This document shows, one piece after another, positions 17,260-25,242 of a DNA stretch of 64,000 nt. Position 1 is the first letter of the stretch; every line of letters begins with the position of its first letter. The notes under the pieces are model-generated. The model saw only the letters and a program-made list of their open reading frames with translations, did not search any database and was not told where the DNA came from. Origin of the DNA: DASWUZ01 sp036401375 (GTDB lineage Bacteria > Acidobacteriota > Terriglobia > Terriglobales > Acidobacteriaceae); the NCBI GenBank assembly GCA_036401375.1, contig DASWVB010000007.1, positions 30,198 to 94,197 of the forward strand. Direction: 5' to 3'. Both the position numbers and the translations under genes were made by a program.

Positions 17260-19461
17260 TCAGGCAGTCTTTGCGCTATAGATCCGCCGGTAGTAGGACT
17301 GATAAGGCTGATAGCTTGAGCTCATGTTTTGCTGCACCCTGTTTAACACCAGGCCGAGGATGTTAGCGCGCAGGCGGCGCAGGGTTGCCAGCACAGCCGC
17401 GACCTCGCGTCCATTCGTCTCGCCGGCGTGGCTGACAACGAGTACTCCGTCCGCTACACTGGCCAGCTGTACAGGCTCATTGAAGCAAAGCATCGGAGGC
17501 GCATCGATGAAGACCACGTCATACTCAGCACGCGCCTGCATGAGTATCTCTTCCACCTTCTTGCCGACCCGATCGAATGCGCGGCCGCCCGCAATGCCAG
17601 CCGTCACCACATGCAGCTTGTCGTGCCCCTCCACCTGCTGGCGAAGCTCTGACAGCGGCTTGTCGCTGACGATCGCGTCGGCCAGACCAATATGGTCCCC
17701 TAGTCCGAAGTAGCGCTGTTGGAAGGGGCGGCGCAGGTCGGCATCGATCAGCAGCGTGCGCAGGCCCTGTCGCGCGTGGGCGATGGCCATGTGCGCTGCG
17801 CAGGAGGACTTTCCCTCGCCAGGCGCTGCACTCGTAAACAGGATGGAACGAAGCGGGTTTCCACGCCGGCTGATCAGAATTGTACTCAGCAGGGTGTAAA
17901 TGGCCTCTTCGTAGAATTCAGCAGTGGCAAACCAGTCGGAAGAGGGCTTCTGCAGGGCTAGCCCTGACCTAGAACCGGAAGAATAATTTTGAAGCAAGGC
18001 GCTGAAATTCCGCACCTGGGGAAGAATCCCAAGTACGTCGACTCCGATCGCGCGCCGCGCCTGTTCCGGGTCGCGCAGAGTCGTGTCGAGCAGGCTGGCA
18101 ACGATCACCGTGATGACCGACAACCCCAGCGAGAGTAGGAACGCAAGCGCAGTAAACATTGTCTTGTTCGGGAAGACAGGCCGTAGTTGTGGGCGGGCTT
18201 CGTCGGCGATCCTTATGGCGCTACCCTGGAAGGCGCCATTGATGCCGGCCTCTTTCACCTTGCGAAACAGCTCGTCATATAGAGTCTTGTTGGCCTCAGC
18301 CTCTCGCTTCAGCTCCTGGTACTGCATGGAGTTGGCATTCAGCTCGTCGGACTCGGCCTTGGCCTGCATCAAGGAGTCGTGCAGCATCTTTTCGCGCTTT
18401 CCTGACTCCTGATACTCAACCTGTATGCGGTTGGCTATCTCCGCCTGCATGGCGTTGTACTGCCGGGTGACCTCGCTGAGACTATTCGCAGCCCGCTTGT
18501 ACTCGGGATAGTTTGGACCGTAGACGGTCTTTGCCGCCGCCATCTTCTCCTGCGCGGCATGCACGCTCTCTTCCATGTTCGCCAGGGCGACGGCTTGAGG
18601 AGAGACCTCGATGGCAGCCAAGGAGCCTGATCTAAGGGCCCGGAAGTCTACCTCCTTCCGCACGCGATCATTCTGCGCATCGGTGTACTGGGAGTTGAGC
18701 TGCAGCAGCCGGGCGGTCAGGATACTGGTCTTTTCTTCGGGGTTGATGAGACCAAGCTGCTTTTCGTAACCGGCGAGCGCGCTGGCCGAGTCATCCATGT
18801 TCTTCTTCAACTCGCCCATCTGCTGCTCCATGAAGGCAGACTCCTCCATGGAGGAATGAGCGCGCATCTCCATGCCCCTCTGGATATAGGAGTGGGCGAC
18901 CGCATTGGCAACAGCGGCCGCCTGTCGCCTGTCTTTCGAGCGGTAGGTGATATTGATCAGGAAGCTGTTGACAGGGTGGGTGACTGTCAAGTTCGCAAGA
19001 GACACGGGGGCATCAGAGGTTTCAGCCTCCTCCTGCACCTTCTTTGTTCCCATGCCGTCGAGCAGGTGAAATTGCTCTGCTACGGGGCGCAGGACGGTGT
19101 CTGACTGGATGAGCTGCAGCTCAGTATTAAACACCTGGTCAGCGTCACTGCCGGTCGAGCCGTTTACCGACGCCTCTCCGATAACGCTGGAGGGCGTCTT
19201 GAGGTCGATGGCGACCCGGGCAGTCGACTCATAGATGGGGGTAAGCCGGAACGAAAGAAAGAGAGCCAGCGTAGTGCACACCGTGACAGCCAACGCGATC
19301 TTCCACCAGTGAGTGCGCAGAAGCCAGTAGTACTGGGCGAAGGAGAGCACCTGCTCGGGCTCATCATGGCTGGATGGCGCCGGAGGGTATTGAAGCTCCT
19401 GGCGAGTCTGCATCAAGCTTGCGTCGTTCGGGTAGGTATAAGAAGAAGGCGTAAGAATCAT
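17260..19461 (-). CDS. wzc: Wzc-type chain-length determinant with BY-kinase domain
   Basis: 733 residues from ATG 19461, chosen because GGAGG precedes it by about 6 bases. The N-terminal Wzz domain begins after TM1 (about residues 54-72). A long coiled-coil periplasmic section with the GNVR-like end 'NKTLYDELFRKVKEAGING' follows, then TM2. The cytoplasmic kinase has Walker A 'SAAPGEGKSS', Walker A' 'LLIDADLRRP' and Walker B 'VVFIDAPP'. The C-terminus is a tyrosine cluster with five Tyr in 'SSSYQPYQSYYRRIY'. It controls chain length and opens the export channel by cycles of autophosphorylation, partnering the Wza encoded immediately upstream. This is the canonical member among three Wzc-related sets in the window. 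Confidence 0.92.
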   Translation of the reverse strand: MILTPSSYTYPNDASLMQTRQELQYPPAPSSHDEPEQVLSFAQYYWLLRTHWWKIALAVTVCTTLALFLSFRLTPIYESTARVAIDLKTPSSVIGEASVNGSTGSDADQVFNTELQLIQSDTVLRPVAEQFHLLDGMGTKKVQEEAETSDAPVSLANLTVTHPVNSFLINITYRSKDRRQAAAVANAVAHSYIQRGMEMRAHSSMEESAFMEQQMGELKKNMDDSASALAGYEKQLGLINPEEKTSILTARLLQLNSQYTDAQNDRVRKEVDFRALRSGSLAAIEVSPQAVALANMEESVHAAQEKMAAAKTVYGPNYPEYKRAANSLSEVTRQYNAMQAEIANRIQVEYQESGKREKMLHDSLMQAKAESDELNANSMQYQELKREAEANKTLYDELFRKVKEAGINGAFQGSAIRIADEARPQLRPVFPNKTMFTALAFLLSLGLSVITVIVASLLDTTLRDPEQARRAIGVDVLGILPQVRNFSALLQNYSSGSRSGLALQKPSSDWFATAEFYEEAIYTLLSTILISRRGNPLRSILFTSAAPGEGKSSCAAHMAIAHARQGLRTLLIDADLRRPFQQRYFGLGDHIGLADAIVSDKPLSELRQQVEGHDKLHVVTAGIAGGRAFDRVGKKVEEILMQARAEYDVVFIDAPPMLCFNEPVQLASVADGVLVVSHAGETNGREVAAVLATLRRLRANILGLVLNRVQQNMSSSYQPYQSYYRRIYSAKTA

Positions 19462-19791
19462 TAGAACCTCCGCAGAAAACAGGGACATGCCAGTACTCGG
19501 CAAACAGACAATTCAAGACAGAGAGACTACCCCAACGGCGCTCTTGTTAACGACGCGCACTTTTTGCGCCGCTCCTTTGCACTCGTCTTCACGCTGGTAC
19601 CCGGCGCAGAGTTACCTTGCATCTCTAGATCTACTTGTAACTCCGGACTATTTTGTATCTCGAGATCTGTCGCCCGGATAACTCTAAACTTAAAGCCGAA
19701 CCCAAGCCCTTGAGCCTACTTTAATCACGATCCACTATTGCTTGCATGCCTTTGGCTGGCTAAGTCAGCTATTAAACGTAGAGCCGGCGGG
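19462..19791. other. wza-wzc intergenic region, no gene supported
   Basis: About 330 bp, somewhat AT-richer than its surroundings, lie between the Wza stop and the Wzc start. No open frame with a ribosome site and no convincing terminator hairpin are seen. The length suggests a separate promoter for wzc or an mRNA processing region. Confidence 0.4.
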
Positions 19792-20811
19792 CTACTTGTA
19801 GATCAGCATCCCTGTTCCAGCCGTCTGACCAAATCCTGCAAGCTGGTTCAGTACCCTGCTGGTGATGCGCTTGCCGTCGCTGGTGGGTACGTAGAGAATG
19901 TCGTCCGCCATAAGGGCAACGTCAGGAGCCTTGTGAGCCATGATGAGCTTGAGCGGCACCTTGAGTTCGTCCCTGTCCGCCCCGGCAGACCGACGCCGGT
20001 AGATGAAGACGGTGCTTGCACTGTAGGAATCGAGCCCTTCGCTGAGGGCGATGGCCTTCACTACCGTGGTGTCTGTATCTCCCTGCATCGGGTACATTCC
20101 CGGCCGCCGCACATTTCCAGCTACAAATATCTTTCCTGCCTCGGGCACTCGAATCTCTTCTCCGCCATTCAACTGCAGGTTGAGCTTCGGGTCTGAGCCG
20201 CCAATTAGCTCTTTCGCCGCTACGATGCGAACAACATTCTGCGCTGGACCGGAGCTGCTCGGCGTTTTGCTGGTGATGATGATATTGCCGCCTGCGTTCG
20301 GACTGAGCCCGTCGGCCTTGGTCAATGCGTCGAGCAGAGTGGTATGCCCGGTCGCCTGAAAGGTAAGCGGATGCACCACCGCTCCAACCACACTCACTGG
20401 CCTGCTGCGGTACTCGAGTACGGAGATGTTTACGGTGGGATCGGCCAAGACTCCCTCCTGCTCAAGAGCCCCGCCGAGGGCAGTTGCAACCTCGCTCGGA
20501 GTCAGCCCCGCGACCGTCAGCCTCTGGTGGAGCAACGGCAAAGCGAGGGTTCCATCTGAACTCACGCGAAAGGTTCGACTCAGCTCCGGGCAATAAGAGA
20601 CCATGATCTCGAGCAGGTCGTCTGGACCGAGACTCTCCGCCGGCAAAGCTGCTTGAGCGGCCACCGGTGCATTGCTGTTCTGAGGAGCGGCTTGCGGCTG
20701 TTGTGCAGCCATACGAAGACTTGGGCAGATCGAAAGCAGCAGTGGAGCAAGGTATAACGCTGAATTCTTCGATATTGTGCTTGTTTTTGACTCTGCTAAT
20801 CGTTTGTGCAC
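19792..20811 (-). CDS. wza: Wza-like polysaccharide export protein
   Basis: Start taken as GTG 20811 (AGGTG 6 bases before; 339 residues), because the product then begins with a signal peptide: basic 'VHKRLAESKTSTISK' followed by 'SALYLAPLLLSI'. A GTG at 20928 would add 39 hydrophilic residues. The poly_export domain starts at 'LGPDDLLEIMVSYCPELSRT' with 'DGTLALPLL', then an SLBB repeat 'RPVSVVGAVVHPLTFQATG' and a second one around 'GKIFVAGNVRRPGMYPMQ'. No lipobox Cys is evident, unlike E. coli Wza. It should form the outer-membrane/periplasmic translocon for system A with the Wzc encoded downstream. The divergent control region upstream holds an inverted TAGCCGAC element. Confidence 0.87.
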   Translation of the reverse strand: MHKRLAESKTSTISKNSALYLAPLLLSICPSLRMAAQQPQAAPQNSNAPVAAQAALPAESLGPDDLLEIMVSYCPELSRTFRVSSDGTLALPLLHQRLTVAGLTPSEVATALGGALEQEGVLADPTVNISVLEYRSRPVSVVGAVVHPLTFQATGHTTLLDALTKADGLSPNAGGNIIITSKTPSSSGPAQNVVRIVAAKELIGGSDPKLNLQLNGGEEIRVPEAGKIFVAGNVRRPGMYPMQGDTDTTVVKAIALSEGLDSYSASTVFIYRRRSAGADRDELKVPLKLIMAHKAPDVALMADDILYVPTSDGKRITSRVLNQLAGFGQTAGTGMLIYK

Positions 20812-21462
20812 AGCAGGCACCTGGGTTCTGGATTCGCGCGATCTTCCGCGCGGTAACTCTTTAGGCAAAGCTTCGCCATTTTCCCCCCATCCATGATCTG
20901 TCACGGGAGAAGCTGCTGAATCATCCACCAGCGCAGCTTAAAGCTACAGATTCTGCTGCGGTACTATCGGCTCGAACTCCTTTTAAGGTGTTCGGGCGAC
21001 ACTCACTCGGTTAGCCGACCTCAGTATGCATCAGAAGATATCGAGCTTATGTCGGCTATAGAAGGCATCGGCTCAGAATGAAACGAATTTAATTATGTCC
21101 CGACTTCGTTCGGTTCCGCGTGTACCCTCTCCTTGAACGGATATGGGACATCCTGGCGCGTAATAAGAGAACAGCCTGGGTTTATCTCGCAGTTCGTGCT
21201 ACCCGCAGCAGACTGACTGCATCGGCATGCCCGGCAGGAAGGCCTTGCCTGTGTCCCAATTGGGAGCACGGCGATTGACCGGACGACCAAGGCTACGGCG
21301 GACTACTGGATGAGATGGTAAGTGGCATGCATCGTTCAGTGCGGGGCCGTCGAGTGTAGATGCGCTCCACGTTCTACCCTGGTCTCGGCCCTGGGGATTA
21401 TCGCCGATGCGAGTGGCTAGAAGTCACTCGAGATCTTTAATCTGAGAGCGCGCACAAGGTGG
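20812..21462. other. long intergenic region upstream of wza with operator-like elements
   Basis: About 650 bp without a supported gene. It holds the TAGCCGAC/GTCGGCTA inverted pair (21012-21058) and a perfect 12-bp palindrome TCCCAATTGGGA (21254-21265). An AT-rich stretch at about 21075-21100 contains, on the minus strand, CATAATTAAATT, which could be part of a -10 region. Short frames here have no ribosome-binding sites. It most likely carries the main promoter for wza-wzc-nusG-wbaP. Confidence 0.5.
21012..21064. promoter_or_regulatory. inverted TAGCCGAC/GTCGGCTA element upstream of wza
   Basis: TAGCCGAC (21012-21019) and its exact reverse complement GTCGGCTA (21051-21058) are about 31 bp apart. 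The right arm extends to TGTCGGCTATAGAAG, shared with one mismatch by the element before the NusG paralogue gene. It lies about 200-250 bp upstream of the wza start and is a candidate binding site for one of the XRE regulators. Confidence 0.5.
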
Positions 21463-22395
21463 CTACATACTGAGGATGCGGGTCGGTGAGATCGATCCTG
21501 AGAGCAGCTCCTGCCAGGCTCTAAGATTTCCGCGCAATCTGCCCCGGCGGTCTACAAACGGCTCCGGGGACGCGCTTCGCACCAGATTCTTCAGGGATCG
21601 GCTGGTCATGCTCGCAATTGCATACGACCAGGAGACGGAGCGCTTGCGAGCAAGGTAGAACGGGTTCGCCACCTGCGAATAGCCGAGGCGTACCCCTGAC
21701 TGACGCCCGCTCTTTGCTCCTAGGTGAACCCCGCACGCATCTTCAACTCGCACTATCTCTCCGTACGGCGCGAGTCGCCGCGAGAAGTCAACGTCCTCAT
21801 ACCAGCCGTAGAGCGGAAGGTCTTCATCGAAGCGCAGACGGTGCTCGCGCACCGGATGCATTCGGATCGCCATGTTACATCCGTAGGCATTGAAAGCAGC
21901 GGCTATCTGACCCGTCTCCGCCAGTCTGGTCTTCGCGTTGAGCATGCGCCTAGCCTCGGCGAGACTCAGGCCGGGTCCGTTGATGCCGTCGCCCAGGAGC
22001 TTTCCGGTCGCCACCACAACCTCTGGATGCTCACAAAAGACCCGCTCCATGACGGCGAAGTAGCTCGGGTCGAGGTAAAAATCATCGTCCAGGAAGGTGA
22101 CGATCTCCTCATCCTGCAAGCCATCGAGAATGGCGTTGCGCTGGCGGGTGAGCCCCAGCTCGCTTCGCAAAAAGCGAACGTGGGGGAATCGGCTGGCGGC
22201 ATCGCCAATGTCGGCGGGGTCTGCATAGGCGACAAGAACGCTGTCCGGGGGTCGGAGTTGCGTTTCGAGGTCCGCAATGGTGTCGGCCAGGATCGAGGAC
22301 CTTCCCCGCGTCGCGATCCCGACGGCGATGCGCATCCCCCCGCGTCGAGATCTTTCCCGGAGCGCTGTTTCCCCTGCATCCTTGATAGCCGCCAC
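21463..22395 (-). CDS. glycosyltransferase family 2
   Basis: 310 residues from GTG 22395 (AGGGGA about 8 bases before); TTG 22416 or ATG 22335 are possible alternatives. GT-A fold features: 'MRIAVGIATRGRSSILADTI', 'VLVAYADPADI', 'GLTRQRNAILDGL', the metal-binding 'IVTFLDDDFYLDPSYF' and 'DLPLYGWYEDVDFSRRL', where the ED pair is the usual catalytic base region. It uses a nucleotide sugar to extend the lipid-linked glycan by inversion. It is the first gene of the minus-strand system A block and is separated from wza by about 650 bp. It is divergent from the XRE regulator gene. Confidence 0.85.
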   Translation of the reverse strand: MAAIKDAGETALRERSRRGGMRIAVGIATRGRSSILADTIADLETQLRPPDSVLVAYADPADIGDAASRFPHVRFLRSELGLTRQRNAILDGLQDEEIVTFLDDDFYLDPSYFAVMERVFCEHPEVVVATGKLLGDGINGPGLSLAEARRMLNAKTRLAETGQIAAAFNAYGCNMAIRMHPVREHRLRFDEDLPLYGWYEDVDFSRRLAPYGEIVRVEDACGVHLGAKSGRQSGVRLGYSQVANPFYLARKRSVSWSYAIASMTSRSLKNLVRSASPEPFVDRRGRLRGNLRAWQELLSGSISPTRILSM

Positions 22396-22543
22396 GTTGA
22401 AAATCCCCTGTCTCAAGCCTCTTCGGCACTTGCTAAGCAGACACTAGCCACTGGTGAAACCTGCCTGGTACGTGTGCCTGGTTACTGCCTGCCGCTCCGC
22501 CCGCTTCAATCAGCGCCTGCACACCTGCAATTCCACATCTATG

Positions 22544-22594
22544 TTACGTAAGTACACATAAAAACGCGTTACTATGGTAACCAGTTCGACGAAC
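22544..22594. promoter_or_regulatory. cluster of three palindromes upstream of XRE regulator 1
   Basis: Within 51 bp lie TTACGTAA (22544-22551), GTTAC-TATG-GTAAC (22568-22581) and GTTCGACGAAC (22584-22594). All are perfect dyads in the divergent GT2/XRE intergenic region, 60-110 bp before the XRE start. They could be operator sites for autoregulation. They do not match the TGTCGGCTAT element found elsewhere. Confidence 0.35.
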
Positions 22595-22655
22595 CATCCA
22601 TCGGACCTCCTCACACGGGGGAAGGCTCCGGTAAAGGAAAGGGGTACTAACACCT

Positions 22656-22937
22656 ATGGAGCAAGCCCCCATCGATCCAAGCCGGCCCGACTCCGCTGGC
22701 CGTAATCCCATGTACTACTATCAGCCGATGGATGTGAGCCGGCGTTTCGGGTTGCGGTTGCGTCAGCTCCGGCGGGAACGCAGTCTGACCCAGCTAAAGA
22801 TGGCCTCGCAGTTCGGCATCGATCGCAGCTTCATCTCCGACGTCGAGAGAGGGCGTAAATCGATCTCCCTGCTCACTCTCGAGATCGTTGCTCTGGGTCT
22901 GCGTGTAAGCCTCTCCGAGTTATTGCAGGACATCTAG
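22656..22937 (+). CDS. XRE-family HTH regulator 1
   Basis: 93 residues; AAGGAAAGGGG lies upstream of the ATG. The helix-turn-helix is 'RLRQLRRERSLTQLKMASQF' followed by 'GIDRSFISDVERGRKSIS' and 'LEIVALGLRVSLSELLQDI', a standard HTH_3 domain with no extra effector domain. A short N-terminal arm contains 'YYYQPMDVSRRFG'. A close paralogue encoded at 52350-52664 shares nearly the whole DNA-binding half, including 'FGIDRSFISDVERGRKSISL'. It sits between system A and the acyl module and is the likely local transcription regulator. It is convergent with the PPTase gene. Confidence 0.9.
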   Translation: MEQAPIDPSRPDSAGRNPMYYYQPMDVSRRFGLRLRQLRRERSLTQLKMASQFGIDRSFISDVERGRKSISLLTLEIVALGLRVSLSELLQDI

Positions 22938-23095
22938 CCACCCGAGTGTGTTCAGCGATGCGCCCCCGCCAGGCAAACGGGTGCGATCAGCTTTGACCGC
23001 GTGCCTCGACGAAGGACCGAAGCCCGGCCTGTGAGCTCCTGGCTTGCACTTGAGTTGACCTCAGGGCCTGATTGAGCTTTGGTCGTCGAACTAGG

Positions 23096-23119
23096 CCTTA
23101 AGCGCCGGTGGCTTAAAGG
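23096..23119. terminator. candidate terminator hairpin between convergent XRE and PPTase genes
   Basis: CCTTAAGC (23096-23103) and GCTTAAAGG (23111-23119) pair over 6-8 bp around a 7-base loop GCCGGTG, about 20 bases after the PPTase stop on the minus strand. No strong T-run follows, so the call is tentative. Confidence 0.35.
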
Positions 23120-23138
23120 GAACAGCACCGTCAGACCC

Positions 23139-23834
23139 TTAACTTGCAGTTGAACCGGCAGACGACGCAGTCGAAGTCGACAGAGCTACACAGACTGCGA
23201 CGGCTGTCTTGCCGGTGTGGCTTATGGAGAGCTTGCACCCCGGAAACTGGGGCCGCCCTGCGTTGTCGCGCGTCACCTCGATCGCCTTCAAGTGCCCGGC
23301 GGTAGAGTGCGCAACGCCCGACTTCAAAATGGCCTCTTTTGCAGCCCACGTCCCGCAGAGGGAAGCTTTGACGTCGGCCTGCATCAGGCAGTAGGCAAGC
23401 TCTGAGGGGGTGAAGGTGTCCTGGTAGAAGGAGTGCTCGCGGTAATCGTGAGTCTCCGGCAGCATATCCACCTCTTCAATATCAATGCCGATCCCACCGA
23501 GCGTCACCAAAGCCGAATCGAGGGTTGACCCTACAAGCGGGGCAGCAGATGCAGCGGCTCCGACGGCTGCGACCGGCACCGTTGGTCGACCACCGTCCGA
23601 CAACAGCTCGCGAACGCTGAACGGCGCGGCCGAGCTGATCAAGGCCTGCCGAATCGGTATGTCTCCCTTGCGAGCCCACGAGGCGAGCGCCGCCCGGTGA
23701 ACAGAACGAAGTTTGAGCGGCTCGTCGACCGTTGGCGTCGACCCCATCAGTCGAGTCAGGTAAGCGACTACCTGGTCGATCTTCGCTTCACCAGCCATTC
23801 CAGCAACTTGCACAGCAGAGGACCTCGCGACCAT
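23139..23834 (-). CDS. ACP-like domain fused to 4'-phosphopantetheinyl transferase
   Basis: 231 residues. The C-terminal half is an AcpS-like PPTase: 'GIGIDIEEVDML' (D118 and E120 for Mg2+), 'FYQDTFTPSELAYC', the signature 'WAAKEAILKSG' (W163, K166, E167) and 'KLSISHTGKTAVAV'. These enzymes move phosphopantetheine from CoA to a carrier-protein Ser. The N-terminal ~75 residues look like a divergent acyl carrier protein: 'IDQVVAYLTRLMG', then 'LRSVHRAALASWARKGDI', with Ser44 in the register of the DSL serine but Arg before it, and 'FSVRELL'. The start overlaps the E2 gene by 47 bp (11 bp if ATG 23798 is used), indicating coupling. It probably activates an ACP, perhaps its own domain, to accept acyl groups from the E1/E2 pair (inference). 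Confidence 0.8.
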   Translation of the reverse strand: MVARSSAVQVAGMAGEAKIDQVVAYLTRLMGSTPTVDEPLKLRSVHRAALASWARKGDIPIRQALISSAAPFSVRELLSDGGRPTVPVAAVGAAASAAPLVGSTLDSALVTLGGIGIDIEEVDMLPETHDYREHSFYQDTFTPSELAYCLMQADVKASLCGTWAAKEAILKSGVAHSTAGHLKAIEVTRDNAGRPQFPGCKLSISHTGKTAVAVCVALSTSTASSAGSTAS

Positions 23835-25242
23835 CCAGACCTACCACTTTGAGCAGACCCTTCTCGTTCCCTCGAACGACCGCTTCTCGGACAGAGCGGT
23901 CGCAGTACTCGCAGTTTTTCGACGGGCTCACCGTAGCCGTTGTCGACGCGAAGCTCAGAAGCCTCTCGCGCAGCTCGCCGAGGAAGATCCCGACCTCGCG
24001 GCCTTCCGTGACCCGATGATCGAAGCCGGCGAACAGGCGGTACCCGCCCTGCGCACTGTGGGTGACACCAAGGATCAGGGTCTGTCCGCGCGGCAGTAGT
24101 GGAAAGACGAAGTCCAGTTCATCTCCGGAGAGGTCTGTGACCGTGTAAGTCGCACGCGTCATCTCGGCTGCGGTGAGCTGGTCGTCCATGTAGCGGCCGA
24201 CCGCATCTGCCATTGTCTCCGAGAGATCGCGCAGGCTCAGCTGGTCGGCGTTCTCGATGCCGTAGACCACGAGCCGCTCACCGCTGTCGATTGCCAGCCC
24301 CGCATGGACAAACTCGCGAGTGAAGATCTGACCCTCAGCGAAGTAGGCATTTAGGCGGGGAAACTTCCTCATCAGCCGGGCAGACTCGTAGAGGACAAGG
24401 TCGGTAATTCTTCCGTTAAGGAAATCACCAGGCTCGCGATCGACCGAGAGCGGGCCCAGGCTGATGCCGAGCACCGAGAGCATTGACTCGCCGGCGCCCT
24501 TGCTCAGCGACTCGATCTCGGCCCGCTTGCGGCCTGGGATTGCCCTGCCCCCTGGGAGAGCAGCTTTGGGGTTAGCATCGAGACCGGCACGAAGCTGCTC
24601 TCTCGGCGGTGCAAGAGGAGCGTGCGGCGCTGCCGACAAGCCGAGGTGTGCGCGAACATCGGCGGTCGTGACGAAGTCTGCGTTGAAGACCGTGCGCGAC
24701 AGGCCGTGTTCGTCCAGCAAGGCTGCCGCGGCCCGGGAGAATCGCGGCTCCGGCAGCCGTGGCGAGCTGTTCACCGCCAGCTCCTGCGGCGCACCGTGGA
24801 AGTTGGAAGTAGCAGCGCTCGTTTCCACGCGCCCGTTGCGGGTAATTCCCTCTCGAGCAAGTAAGTTTTCACCGCCGGTGTGGCTTGCAGCACTTCCGTT
24901 TCCGGCGCCTGCGTATGATTGGCCACTTCGCTCGCTCTCCGGCCTTGAAGCCGCGGGCCGCGCTGCGACAGGGACGCTCTTCGACGGGGTACTTGAGACC
25001 TCTCCCACCGGGACGACGTGAGCGATGGGTATGCCAAACTCGACCGTCTGCCCGACTTGGAGGCTGTGGGTAAGGATGCCGGCATGAGGCGCTCTCACCT
25101 CCTGCGTCGCCTTCGAATTCTCTGTCTCAAAGAGCAGCTGATCCTCTTCGACCGCGCTCCCGCTCTGGACCAGCACGGACACGATCAGGGCAGATTCATC
25201 GTTGGCTGTCTCGCGCTCGAGGATGATCTCGGCAGTGCTCAC
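23788..25242 (-). CDS. 2-oxoacid dehydrogenase E2-like acyltransferase with zinc-ribbon tail
   Basis: 484 residues, GTG start overlapping the E1 stop by 4 bp. An N-terminal lipoyl domain has its lysine (K44) in 'FETENSKATQEVRAP'. A low-complexity linker follows, then a peripheral subunit-binding-like segment 'FSRAAAALLDEHGLSRT'. The catalytic domain (about 230-430) begins 'KRAEIESLSKG' and contains 'GFDHRVTEGREVG'; the usual HRxxDG active site appears as H409...E413-G, with Glu for Asp. The last 41 residues form an extra CxxC...CxxC unit (C444/C447 and C477/C480), probably a zinc ribbon, which normal E2 proteins lack. It should pass an acyl group from lipoamide to CoA or an ACP; the neighbouring ACP-PPTase favours the latter (inference). 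Confidence 0.85.
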   Translation of the reverse strand: MSTAEIILERETANDESALIVSVLVQSGSAVEEDQLLFETENSKATQEVRAPHAGILTHSLQVGQTVEFGIPIAHVVPVGEVSSTPSKSVPVAARPAASRPESERSGQSYAGAGNGSAASHTGGENLLAREGITRNGRVETSAATSNFHGAPQELAVNSSPRLPEPRFSRAAAALLDEHGLSRTVFNADFVTTADVRAHLGLSAAPHAPLAPPREQLRAGLDANPKAALPGGRAIPGRKRAEIESLSKGAGESMLSVLGISLGPLSVDREPGDFLNGRITDLVLYESARLMRKFPRLNAYFAEGQIFTREFVHAGLAIDSGERLVVYGIENADQLSLRDLSETMADAVGRYMDDQLTAAEMTRATYTVTDLSGDELDFVFPLLPRGQTLILGVTHSAQGGYRLFAGFDHRVTEGREVGIFLGELRERLLSFASTTATVSPSKNCEYCDRSVREAVVRGNEKGLLKVVGLDGREVLCCASCWNGW

